From contig JAOVFP010000013.1 in NCBI GenBank assembly GCA_025738555.1, forward strand, positions 1,302,001 to 1,366,000: a stretch of DNA of 64,000 nucleotides, given 5' to 3'. The stretch is from Cyathus striatus (Eukaryota > Basidiomycota > Agaricomycetes > Agaricales > Nidulariaceae). The translations under genes and the position numbers were made by a program. The notes below the pieces were generated by a model, which searched no databases, was not told the origin of the DNA, and worked only from the letters and a program-made list of their open reading frames with translations. Below are positions 55,551 to 64,000 of this stretch, piece by piece. Numbering within the stretch: the stretch's first letter is position 1; every line of letters starts with the position of its first letter.

Positions 55551-55655
55551 GTAGGCAATGATATCAGTAGTAGAGAGATCAAATATGATCAATCATGTTG
55601 TGCCTGAAAAATTATGTAGCATAGGTAGATAGATTTTTAGTTACATTTTTGTAAA

Positions 55656-56488
55656 CTACATGGATTTCATTTGATCAGACATTGGGAAATAAAATAAAGA
55701 AATATGGCTGGCACATATAGGGAGCAAGGCTGTAAGAGAGAAGTTATAATGTATTACAATTGTAGAGTACAGGAGAGATGTCTTCAATAAATTCATAAAC
55801 TCTTCAGTTTTCCTGCTAAAATGTAAACTTTCACTGTATTTAAAATATTTATAACATACTTTTATATATGTGATAATCATTTTTAACATTTAAGTTGCTT
55901 TTAACATTTCATTTAAGAGATTCATTACTTCCAACCAATATAAAATTTGCAATATATGAATATATCTAATTCCATCAAAGATGTGGATATAATTTTTTCA
56001 CTTTCTATCATTTCCACATAATGTAAATTCCAGTATTTGCTGCAATATTGAAGATGCATTGGTATATACTTGCATATTCTTTCATGCAAGTCATTGATAT
56101 TAAGATTCAACATTGCACATATTGAATCTAAGTTCATTGTTCAGTATCTCCAGTGTTGATTTTGCCATTCTCTTTATATGCTTTTCATCATTTACTGAGA
56201 GTGAGTTTATATCAGATATTTTCATAAGAAACTCTTCAAAAGTCAAATGATGAAACACTATGCTGTTATTATTTATTATTGTAACTGGTTGAAGGTAATG
56301 TAGTATTCTTTTGATTTCTTCTTTCAAATAATCCATTTCACAATCAATTTTAAGAAAGTATTGAAGCTCATCTTTAGGTAGTAGGGATTTTGCCAAATAA
56401 ATAGTGGCCAAAACCTGTCTGACAATTTCTTTTCTTTTATTATGCCATTTTCCAAATGAGTTTTGAAGTATTTGCTGATACAGTGTGT
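55656..56488 (-). pseudogene. Inverted truncated copy of the NACHT-WD40 linker region
   Basis: The minus strand from about 56488 down repeats the plus-strand sequence from about 53309 to 54060 with high identity. It contains LYQQILQNSFGKWHNK-like start, ATIYLAKSLLPKDELQYFL, EEIKRILHYLQPVTIINNNS, VFHHLTFEEFLMK and HIKRMAKSTLEILNNELRFN. A deletion near 56100 shifts the frame (NMCNVES ends, NLNINDLHERICKYIPMHLQ continues in another frame). It has neither the Walker A/B part nor a WD40 array. It lies tail-to-tail with the fuller gene, ending about 100 bp beyond that gene's stop. Confidence 0.85.
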
Positions 56489-57068
56489 CCTGGGAATTTG
56501 GATATAAATATAACCATGGGAATGTGTTTGGGAGGAAACCCTGGTGGTATTTTACAATATTTATTTAGATCAAAATTTGGAAATATCATTTACCATATTG
56601 GGATGGCCAGCTTAAACCAAAAGTCAACTCAGAACCCAGTGGGGAAGGGTTCTTATAAGTTGTTAACATTGAAATTTTAATTTGTTACCAACAAAAAGTA
56701 AACTACCAGTCCAGAGTTCAAATTAATTATCAGAAAATGTATATAGCAGAAAGAGTATTTATTTAATTAGTGATTACTTGTCTGATTTAAAAATTCTAAA
56801 ATGTGTGTAAGAGGAAGAAGTGTGCTTGGAGGTTCCTCAACAAAGAAATGTAAGCAGTTGGCATGTCTGTCCAACATTAAGGTTCTAAGATAAAGAAAAG
56901 AGTGTGTCAGCAAGAGGATTGACAGCAAGATAAAGAAAAGAACTTCAAGATGAAGTTCTGGAATGATTCCAAAGGGTGAGAGTGAGCAGAATGAGCAAGA
57001 CAATGACTTAGATCAAAAATGAGAGAGAGAGAGAGAGGTAGAGTTGTGGGGTGGAATTAATTGAAGTG
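56489..57068. other. AT-rich spacer, no supported gene
   Basis: Begins exactly at the breakpoint of the inverted NACHT copy. It contains a GAGAGAGAGAGAGAG microsatellite near 57020 and otherwise low-complexity AT-rich DNA. Confidence 0.45.
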
Positions 57069-57076
57069 CTATAGAC

Positions 57077-57770
57077 TAGTATTGCTGCTGGCTCAGCTCT
57101 GAGCTGCTGAGCTGCTAAGCTGAGTGGGCATTTTTGCTCACTGCTCATGTCAACTCAGCTCAAATTAATGAGCAGTAGCTAACAGTCCTGAGCTAGCTTA
57201 AGCTACTGCTCACATAGATGTAAATGAAAATTCAACCTGAAAACAGTATTATTACTACTTACATAGCAATTCTTCAAATATTTGCAAAGTATTCTGCTAA
57301 AACCAAACACTATGTAATTCTACCTGATTAATGGAGCAATGCTATGCACTCTTATGCACTAGAGAGACAAATGAAGTCAGAAAGATCAATGACTGTCTGA
57401 GATGTCAGGCCTTCAGGGTCAAAAAGTTTGACATGATGTTTAATAAAGATGCTACTACATAAGCACTTATTTTCATATTCTCTTTCCAAATAATTCAGCT
57501 AGATAGCTATCTGACCACCACTGAAATCTTATTTTTAGCATAATAATTTTGAACATTCTGGGAAGTATAATATATTCCTAGCCATTTTTACAGGTATATA
57601 CACAAGAAACACAGTTTATTACTTCATAGCCTACTACTTTTCAACAACCCACTTACATCTATGCTTGAGTGGCTACTCAAGCAGCTCATCAAGCAGAGTT
57701 ACAATGAGCTGAACACCCCTGGATTGACTCAGCTCAGCTCAGTGAGCTGAGCCGAGTGGTGGCAACACTA
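57077..57770. mobile_element. 694-bp non-autonomous hAT element (MITE) with 8-bp target duplication
   Basis: Flanked on both sides by the identical octamer CTATAGAC (57069-57076 and 57771-57778), which fits the hAT target pattern nTnnnnAn. Ends are inverted and begin TAGTATTGCTGCTGGCTCAG on the left and TAGTGTTGCCACCACTCGGC on the right (reverse complement), i.e. the hAT-type TAGTRTTGC start. Both subterminal regions are packed with AGCTCAGCTC/GAGCTGAG strings that can pair with each other. No transposase frame lies inside, so it would depend on a hAT transposase elsewhere. The perfect duplication indicates a fairly recent insertion. Confidence 0.88.
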
Positions 57771-57778
57771 CTATAGAC

Positions 57779-58741
57779 CTAGATAGAGTACAGTTTAAAT
57801 AGTAAAAGATTGGAAGAAATATACCTAAAAAGAGTGAATAGTCAAATTTGGCTGTTTCTCACTGTGGGTGGTGGTCATTCCAGACAACAACCCATTCAAT
57901 TCTGTAACCCAGAAAACTCTCAGTGTATTTCATGAAAATTATCATGGGAGATGACAAGGAAGAAGGTGGTAAAGCAGTGATTCAAGATGAGGGAAAGATC
58001 AAATGGTGGAATTGGAAGAGGAATGAATAACAGTGGATAGATAATGCAGGGTGGGAATACTGATGAAGAACATTACAGGAAGATAATAGGAAAGAGTAAG
58101 AAGGAAAGGAAGTTTATTAAGTAGTCACTAGAGCAATTCAAATTTTTTAAATAGAAATAGTGATTAGTGTGTCACACAGACAAGATAACTCAAATGTGTA
58201 ATACAAACAGGCATGTCACACTGGTCACAGCCTCACAGGGAAAAGGGTTTTAGGGTGTCAGCCAATCAAATCACCTGAAAGTGAGATCCTGACCCCAATT
58301 TCTGAAATTTCCTTATAGGGAAATCCAAACCACCCTATAACCCAACTACCTTAAAAGGTAGTGGGAATGTATATTTATGTGGATAAAAATATAATGATAA
58401 TGAGTAAAATGAATTTTATTGGATGGGTGTTGTAGTAATTTATAGTGGGTTGTGTATAGTATTTGTTGTTTTTCAGCAATTGATGATAAGAATATTTAGT
58501 GGGAGGTGTATAATAAGTGTGTAATTGATAGAAATAGTGGGAGTGATAATATTTGGACAAAGGATATGTGTATAATAAATGATTTTGGTGTGTGAGTTGA
58601 TATTTGGGGATTTAGGAATATTGATTTTGATATATTTGTGATGTAATTTATGTGTAAATTGTGGTAAGATGGAAGACTCTGTTGTGAAGGGCAATGAATG
58701 GGGTGTGAAATTTGATTTATACCACACAGTGTTAAAACTAT
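57779..58741. other. AT-rich spacer, no supported gene
   Basis: Nearly 1 kb of AT-rich DNA, including a strongly A/T/G-biased stretch at about 58370-58660. Minus-strand frames there encode low-complexity Tyr/His/Ile/Asn strings that I regard as composition artefacts. Confidence 0.4.
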
Positions 58742-58815
58742 TGGACTGGACAGGGATTGAACCTGTGACCACCTGTACTCATGACTAGGTGTTCTTCCAA
58801 CTGAGCTATCAGCCC
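58742..58815 (-). tRNA. tRNA-like sequence, anticodon loop abnormal (Met CAT or SINE head)
   Basis: Minus strand: the acceptor GGGCTGA pairs with CCAGTCC except at position 7, discriminator A. There is an A box TAGCTCAGTTGG, a T arm ACAGG-TTCAATC-CCTGT and a B box GGTTCAATCCC. The anticodon stem ACCT/AGGT encloses an oversized loop that contains TCATGA, so CAT would be the anticodon if a few extra bases are tolerated. It may be a decayed tRNA-Met or the Pol III head of a SINE, given the transposon-rich setting. Confidence 0.5.
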
Positions 58816-61800
58816 TTGCCTATACACAAGCAAGAACAGGTACTTAACCAGTTGAGTGGGCTTACCAGGCTTGTTACCATGGCAGGGGTGCTTCAATATA
58901 TATACACCCCCATAACCCAGTCAAGGCTGTCAACCTTGCCAATCCAACACACAGGTGATATGAACCCTGATGTAAGCAAGGAAGGTGAATCTGAACAGCA
59001 AGCAGCAGCTGGTAAGTGCTCCATTGTTCATGTTCTACTACTTATTGAAAAACATAGATTTGATTACACCAGATGAACAACAAGAATTCATTTTGAATGA
59101 GTACCACCCATACAGTGGGAAGAAGTCTATTCAAACACCAATTGAGAAATACACAGACAGCAATGTTCTTACTGCTGAGAGTATGGATGAGCTTTGGGGA
59201 GATTTGAGGCCATGGCATCCATTTCACACAGCACAAGATCTTGAATTTGCAGAGAAATGTACAAGGGAGAACTTTAGCAACAATACCAGTCAGGAGTGGT
59301 TAGACTATATAAAGAGTCTGGAACTCAAAGACTCAAACTTAACATTTTATAATGTATCAGATATGAACCATCTCATTGAGTCAGCATCTTCTCAGTTAGT
59401 AGGGGTAAGATCAGTTGTAACATTATTGATATAACTTACTGAAATAGTGCCATTAGTTTGAACAGATTGAGTTTACCATTCCATACAAGAAAGAAAACTA
59501 CAAGTATGAAGTCCTTTGAAGACCAGTTTGGAATTGGGTAAAAGAAGTTATTACTGACCCATCCACATCTCAAAATTTTACATGATATGCAGAGCAAAGA
59601 TATCATCTAGTTGGAGACAGAAAAAATTGATTCTGGAATGAGCCCTGGACTGCAGACAGATTTTGGAGACTACAGGCAAGTCTATCTATGATTTTAATAG
59701 ATCATGTACTTATTTACCAATCCAGTGTTGGCTACCAGAGTGAGCTACCACAAACAGGTGTTCCAGTATGTCTACTACTCTGGAGTGATAAAGCAAAGGT
59801 CTCAGACTTTGAAGGACAAAGAAGTTATCCAGTCATTGCTTGAATCCTAAATCTCCCCTCTACTATCCACAACTCAAATGGATTTTCAGGTGGCCACATA
59901 ATTGGCTGGCTTTCAATTGTGTCTATATCATTTTATTCTCATGTTAGGTGAACTAAACCTTCCATTCAAAGGTCACTGATGATATTGAGAAATCAGGAAA
60001 GCACTCATGGGCAAATCATCATCACTCCATTTGGCACAAAGCTATGTTTCTCATTCTTGAATCACTTGCTCCACCAGCTACTACTGGGGAATGGTTTGAA
60101 TGTGGAGATGAAATTGAGCAACAGTTATTTCCTTCCATATTAATACACTCTCTTGATTATGAAGAGCAGTGCTTAACTTTATTTGCTTTCAAGCTTCACA
60201 ATGTACTTATAGTTGCTTTACAGAACCATTGTCACATTAAATTGTGGTGTAAATGGTGAGGCAGCATGCCCCACCTGCAAAGAGCAAACAGAAAACTTTT
60301 CAACTTCCATAGTTAGTGGAAAACCCCAAACAACTTCAGCTTACATTAATCTGTGGAATATATCATTGAAATTCAAAGTGGAAGAAAAAGAAAAGTTATA
60401 CAAATCTCTTGGTCTTATTTGCATGAAGGTGTTGATGATTATGTCTTCCATACTCACACCTACTTATAAGTAATTGCTAGAATTGCTATTGGAATTTTCC
60501 ACATACAGAAATTTACAGCACTATGTCATATGATGTGCTTTATGCACTTGAGATAGGTGTTTGGAAACATTTGTGGAGGTACATTAAACAGTACCTTGAT
60601 GATGACCATGATGCATTGTCATGAATTGAGAATTGGTAAGACTACATATAATATAATGCTGCACATTGTGTTAATAACCTGTTTATTTGAAGTATTGCAA
60701 ATTTACCACCATGGAGCAATTTGCAGTCCTTCTCTAATGTGTTTAATATTGATTTTGCAGATGGCAGCAAGTATTCTGACCTTCTGAGAGCAAGTTTTAA
60801 TCACCTATATTTGACTCAATGTCTGATACATTTACAATACTGCAGGTTATCTTACATGGAATATCTCCTGAAATATCACAGTCAAATCAAGTTATCATTC
60901 AATTGTCACATCCCATTCTATTCCACTAGGGACAAGAACCTCGGAGGAGATAGTCTAATAGCGGAGTAACTTGTACAACATTAGTAGGGTGTGTGGAGAT
61001 GATGAACAAGTACGGGAGTAGTGGAACATTGGCTTCAACTTGTGTGTTGCACCCCTTGGACTTCCAGTTCCGTATTTAGAACAAAGCGGAGTAAGTGGCA
61101 AAACAGCGGAGTTGGCTCAAGGCCCAAGTAGGAGAAAGGGTGTAAACGTAGTTGATTTGAAACTGAAGTCTATCTACATTACAGGAGTAGTTTATATAGT
61201 AAACTACTTTGTCCGAATGTGTATGGAGTAATGCCCATGGGTATGTGGCATCCTAGGGTTAAGTAAACTCCATGAAATGTAGAACATGGTAAACTAGTTA
61301 GTACGCCTCTAGATTATAGTCATAGGAGAAATGGCCACGGCCGGAGAACGAGGTAGTAATATTAAAGGGAAGGAACAAGTAAACAGTTACAAGTAAACAT
61401 TAGTAAGGAAGAGTTCGATATATAACAAGTATACATAGTCCGGAGGAAACGTACTAAAAGCGGAGTAAACCCGGAGTTGACTCCAATGGTACAGGGATTG
61501 TCACGGATATGACATCAATGTGTTCACTCCTTGGGTGTTATTAATAATTATGCATGTTTGAGAATGCATACAGAGGATACAATATGTGAGGGGCAAGAAG
61601 AGATTAAACAACTCAGTAAATTACTAAAATTCTCTCAAAGCTATTTGGTAATTGGTTTATAAAATTTGATTGACTATTTTACTGCAGCAAACTTCTGAGA
61701 AGTATGAATGGACATGGAATATACCCAAGATACATGCCCTATTTGCCCACTTGTTCAATGATATCAAAGAAAAAGGAGTGACATCAACATATAACACCAA

Positions 61801-62700
61801 GCTAAATGAGCAGGCACACAGCCCTTTAAAGGATGCTGTGAAATGATTTAATGATAGTCAGAAAAACCTAGGATGACAGGTATGTATCATTAAAATATAT
61901 TTAAAAAAATATTTTCTCATTTTGTAGCTTATGAAACAAGAACACCATCAATTTGTTCTTTCAATGATGAAGAGGAGTACAGATGAACTCATGCATAGTA
62001 GGTGGTGGGAAGAACATTGCATTGGTTCAAAAGTTCAACACATTTCCCTGTTTGGCAAGCAACCCAGTGGAGAATTTATTCATAACTCTCTCCCACCTGA
62101 ATTAGCAAAAAATCTTGCATTTTCAAAGTTCTCAAATCATTTACACACTTATTTATCTCAGAGTTACAGGGAAACAGGACCACATGAGGTTATAACTCTG
62201 AGTAACCATGGAAAAGTATGGTGCTTACACAATTATAAATCATGCTATGACATTTACCATGCTATAGATTCAACAATTCTATGAGCTTGATGTGAACTGC
62301 ATTTCTGAAGAGGACTGGACTGTGTCCCAAAGTATTTTACACTGCAAAGATCTCTATCACAATCATCTATGATATGATTGTGTCATGTTGGTTATTGATG
62401 ACAGCATTGCTTGTGCATGGCTATTGGTATTATTTGAAGTCATGGTGGCAGTTGATGAAAAAAAGTATGCCATGGCTCTTGTTCAATTCTTCAACCCAAT
62501 CACTAAACCTAACTGGAAAGATAGAGCAACTGGATTCCATAGACTGAGAGAAGTAACTGGACTCAAGGGTACTTCATTGATTTTTCTGGAGTCCATTGTT
62601 CAAGGTGTGTACATTGTGAAGGCAGAAACCCAACAAGAATATTACATTAATGATTTAGTTGATAATGACATATTACTACAATTATGTAGATATGTCTGAA
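58816..62700 (+). mobile_element. Decayed Plavaka-type (CACTA-related) DNA transposon
   Basis: Translated pieces follow the order of basidiomycete Plavaka transposases: YHPYSGKKSIQTPIEKY, then LRPWHPFHTAQDLEFAEKC and LTFYNVSDMNHLIESASSQL, the PWTADRFWRLQ string near 59645-59675, then FLILESLAPPATTGEWFECG and LFPSILIHSLDYEEQCLTL. A Cys pair in AACPTCKEQTENF follows. Further on, WTWNIPKIHALFAHLFNDIK, TSTYNTKLNEQAHSPLKDA, and finally NPITKPNWKDRATGFHRL with a final LVDNDILLQL. Frames are interrupted by stops and shifts throughout, and a foreign block sits inside at about 60925-61510. The element is therefore dead. Plavaka elements move by a DDE-type transposase and are abundant in mushroom genomes. 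Confidence 0.8.
60925..61510. mobile_element. Foreign insertion inside the Plavaka relic
   Basis: A block of about 585 bp with higher GC than its surroundings interrupts the transposase between HIPFYSTRDKN and the later KYEWTWNIPKIHALF part. It contains many copies of AGCGGAGTAA or CGGAGT-like strings (for example near 60960, 61087, 61107, 61460, 61470). It begins GACAAGAACC and ends with GGATTGTC, a short possible inverted end. No coding frame is evident. A non-autonomous element is likely; the class is uncertain and no target duplication was established. Confidence 0.5.
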
Positions 62701-63677
62701 AGTGATCCCAACTCCTTACCAATAGTTTCCATCAGTTCAAAAAAACTTGATTTATCATACATCAGAACCAGATTGTCATTAGCTGACTTGTCTGGGAAAA
62801 TTACATTATTGTATGACTGAATGACATCTTTAGGTTTGTCATAGAGCTTGTATAGCATTAACTTGTATGCTTTGAAGTCTTCAGAATAGGTGATCCCTGA
62901 TTCTCTGACAGGAGTGAACTTGGGATCACCTGATAATCCAAAGCAGGTCCCCATACAGATTAGAAAATTGAAAAAAGAATAAATATATAATGTACCAAAA
63001 TGGCAACGAGTGCAATAAATCCAGGTGCTACTGAGTTCAGCCCCCAGTATTTCACAACAGTATTGGAACAGACACTTTTTCCCTCCTTCCTCACCTGAAG
63101 AGTACTGGGACCTTGAAGTAGGCACAGCCCAACCTGTTATATTGTTATTAATAATTCTATGGCAATGAAAATGGTTTTAATAACTTATATTTATAAGTAC
63201 ATCTGAGACAAAGACATGCTTATTCTTCAGATTCCAGCCAGAAAAGAATACTGGCAACAGCAAGCTATACTTTCTGGATTCTGTGTCAAAGCTGAGTAGC
63301 ATATCTTGATCCATATTGCTGTCAATAAGCTTCAGAAGAACTTCATGAACATGTTCAGCAGCATTTGCATGTTGCTGCTGCATGCTGTGTTCAATCTTTA
63401 TAAACCAATAAGTAAAGGTCATAAAATTACAAGAAATACTTGCCTTCACAATGAAATGGTTGGAGGAATCACCAGTCATAAGCTTGTGTAAGAAAGAAGG
63501 AATGACTGAGTGTAAGTCTTGTCTAATTCCTTCAAGTTGTGTATCCATGTCCATATACCTCTCATCTGAGTCCCAATTTATATCATTGAAGTTGGGATCC
63601 AGTGAGAGAACAGCAAGCTTCATTTCTTCACCCATCCAGACCTTGTACATAAACCCAAAATGACAGCTAGCTTTCAA
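62682..63677 (-). CDS. Hypothetical protein of transposon neighbourhood, partial model
   Basis: Minus-strand frames at 63177-63677 and 62682-63125 probably belong to one spliced gene. The first begins MKASCHFGFMYKVWMGEEMK and contains LEGIRQDLHSVIPSFLHKLM and AAEHVHEVLLKLIDSNMDQD. The second contains SGDPKFTPVRESGITYSEDF, KAYKLMLYKLYDKPKDVIQS and SSFFELMETIGKELGSLSD. It faces the Plavaka relic tail-to-tail. I recognise no domain; its base composition matches the transposon-rich compartment, so it may be a cargo or accessory reading frame. Exon borders are not secure. Confidence 0.4.
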
Positions 63678-63814
63678 AATTAGATCATTGTGTGGACCAT
63701 CACTTGAACATTGAAGTCTACAATGGATTCAAGGCTTTGCAGCTTCAAGCACTGCCTTCTCTTTGTGGACTTTATTGAAGGCCTTGTACAGTATGTTGCA
63801 CTCTCCCACAGTTA

Positions 63815-64000
63815 TCATTGGACTCTCACTGGACTCTCACCTGACTATTGAGAATCCAGTGAGAGTCTCACTACACTATCAGTAGTCTCAGTGAGACTAT
63901 TCTCACTGTACTCTCACTTTTAAAACTGTTGTCAACCTCAAATTTGTATAATCTCACTGTACTCTCACTGTACTCTCACTGTACTTTCAGTTTCTAAATG
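63815..64000. repeat. Short tandem and inverted repeats with CTCTCACTGTA unit
   Basis: Repeats of CTCTCACTG(T/G)A run from about 63822 to the window end. They include three head-to-tail copies at about 63950-63990 and an inverted copy (CCAGTGAGAGTCTCACTA near 63850). The CACTG core recalls subterminal repeats of CACTA/Plavaka elements, so this may be an element end. The array is cut by the window edge. Confidence 0.55.

Noticed and set aside
58375..58772. Tyr/His/Ile-rich minus-strand ORFs
   Set aside because: Low-complexity translation of AT-rich DNA with no family resemblance.
1..64000. CRISPR array, bacterial operon or prophage
   Set aside because: The DNA is intron-rich eukaryotic; no regularly spaced identical short repeats with unique spacers are present.

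Overview
The window is nuclear DNA of a filamentous basidiomycete, most likely an Agaricomycete. The reasons are dense short introns (about 44-65 bp) in almost every gene, Pol II TATA boxes close to starts, tRNA genes with introns, and gene families typical of mushrooms: an unspecific peroxygenase, M36 fungalysins, a DUF6534-type membrane protein, NACHT-WD40 NLR-like genes and Plavaka-type DNA transposons. I could not name the species. Exon structures were assembled by eye; most genes were kept only where splice phases close and the protein matches a known family, and places where phases do not close are stated.

Layout. 0-3.2 kb: gene-poor, with a purine-rich hairpin minisatellite (about 0.9-1.6 kb), a dead tRNA-Asp copy and an intact intron-bearing tRNA-Asp. 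3.8-4.5 kb: small cupin gene. 5.7-6.25 kb: a duplicated remnant. 6.5-7.4 kb: F-box/LRR-like gene. 8.8-11.5 kb: a divergent oxidosqualene cyclase with damaged or altered motifs. 11.9-14.7 kb: an EZH2-like SET gene. 14.7-25.8 kb: two M36 fungalysins in opposite orientations flanking an EXO70 exocyst gene. 25.9-27.1 kb: a metallo-beta-lactamase-fold hydrolase. 27.9-29.3 kb: a heme-thiolate peroxygenase, with a broken peroxygenase tail and a tRNA-Pro upstream. 31.1-31.8 kb: a small secreted protein, probably beta-trefoil. 32.0-32.7 kb: a 647-bp near-perfect palindrome. 35-37.6 kb: a frame-disrupted SAM methyltransferase and an EasF/EgtD-type histidine methyltransferase-like gene, convergent. 38.8-41.8 kb: membrane proteins, the first with an in-frame stop. 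42.5-45.0 kb: tandem isochorismatase-fold hydrolases, one with an added signal peptide. 45.7-47.0 kb: a kinase-fold protein that has lost all three catalytic signatures. 47-50.8 kb: unresolved fragments and a GC-rich diverged repeat block.

From about 52.2 kb to the end the DNA becomes clearly AT-rich and repeat-laden. It holds a NACHT-WD40 gene with eight nearly identical WD40 repeats, an inverted truncated sister copy, a 694-bp hAT-type MITE with a perfect 8-bp target duplication, a tRNA-like element, a decayed Plavaka-type transposon carrying a foreign insertion, and short tandem repeats at the edge.

There is no single obvious operon-like system. The genes fit a saprotrophic or wood/litter life style (secreted proteases, peroxygenase, secreted hydrolases) beside a self/non-self recognition and transposon-rich compartment. 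The best candidates for something undescribed are the perfect palindromic element with CACTA-like ends, the pseudokinase, the oxidosqualene cyclase with altered catalytic motifs, and the concerted WD40 array with its inverted partner.
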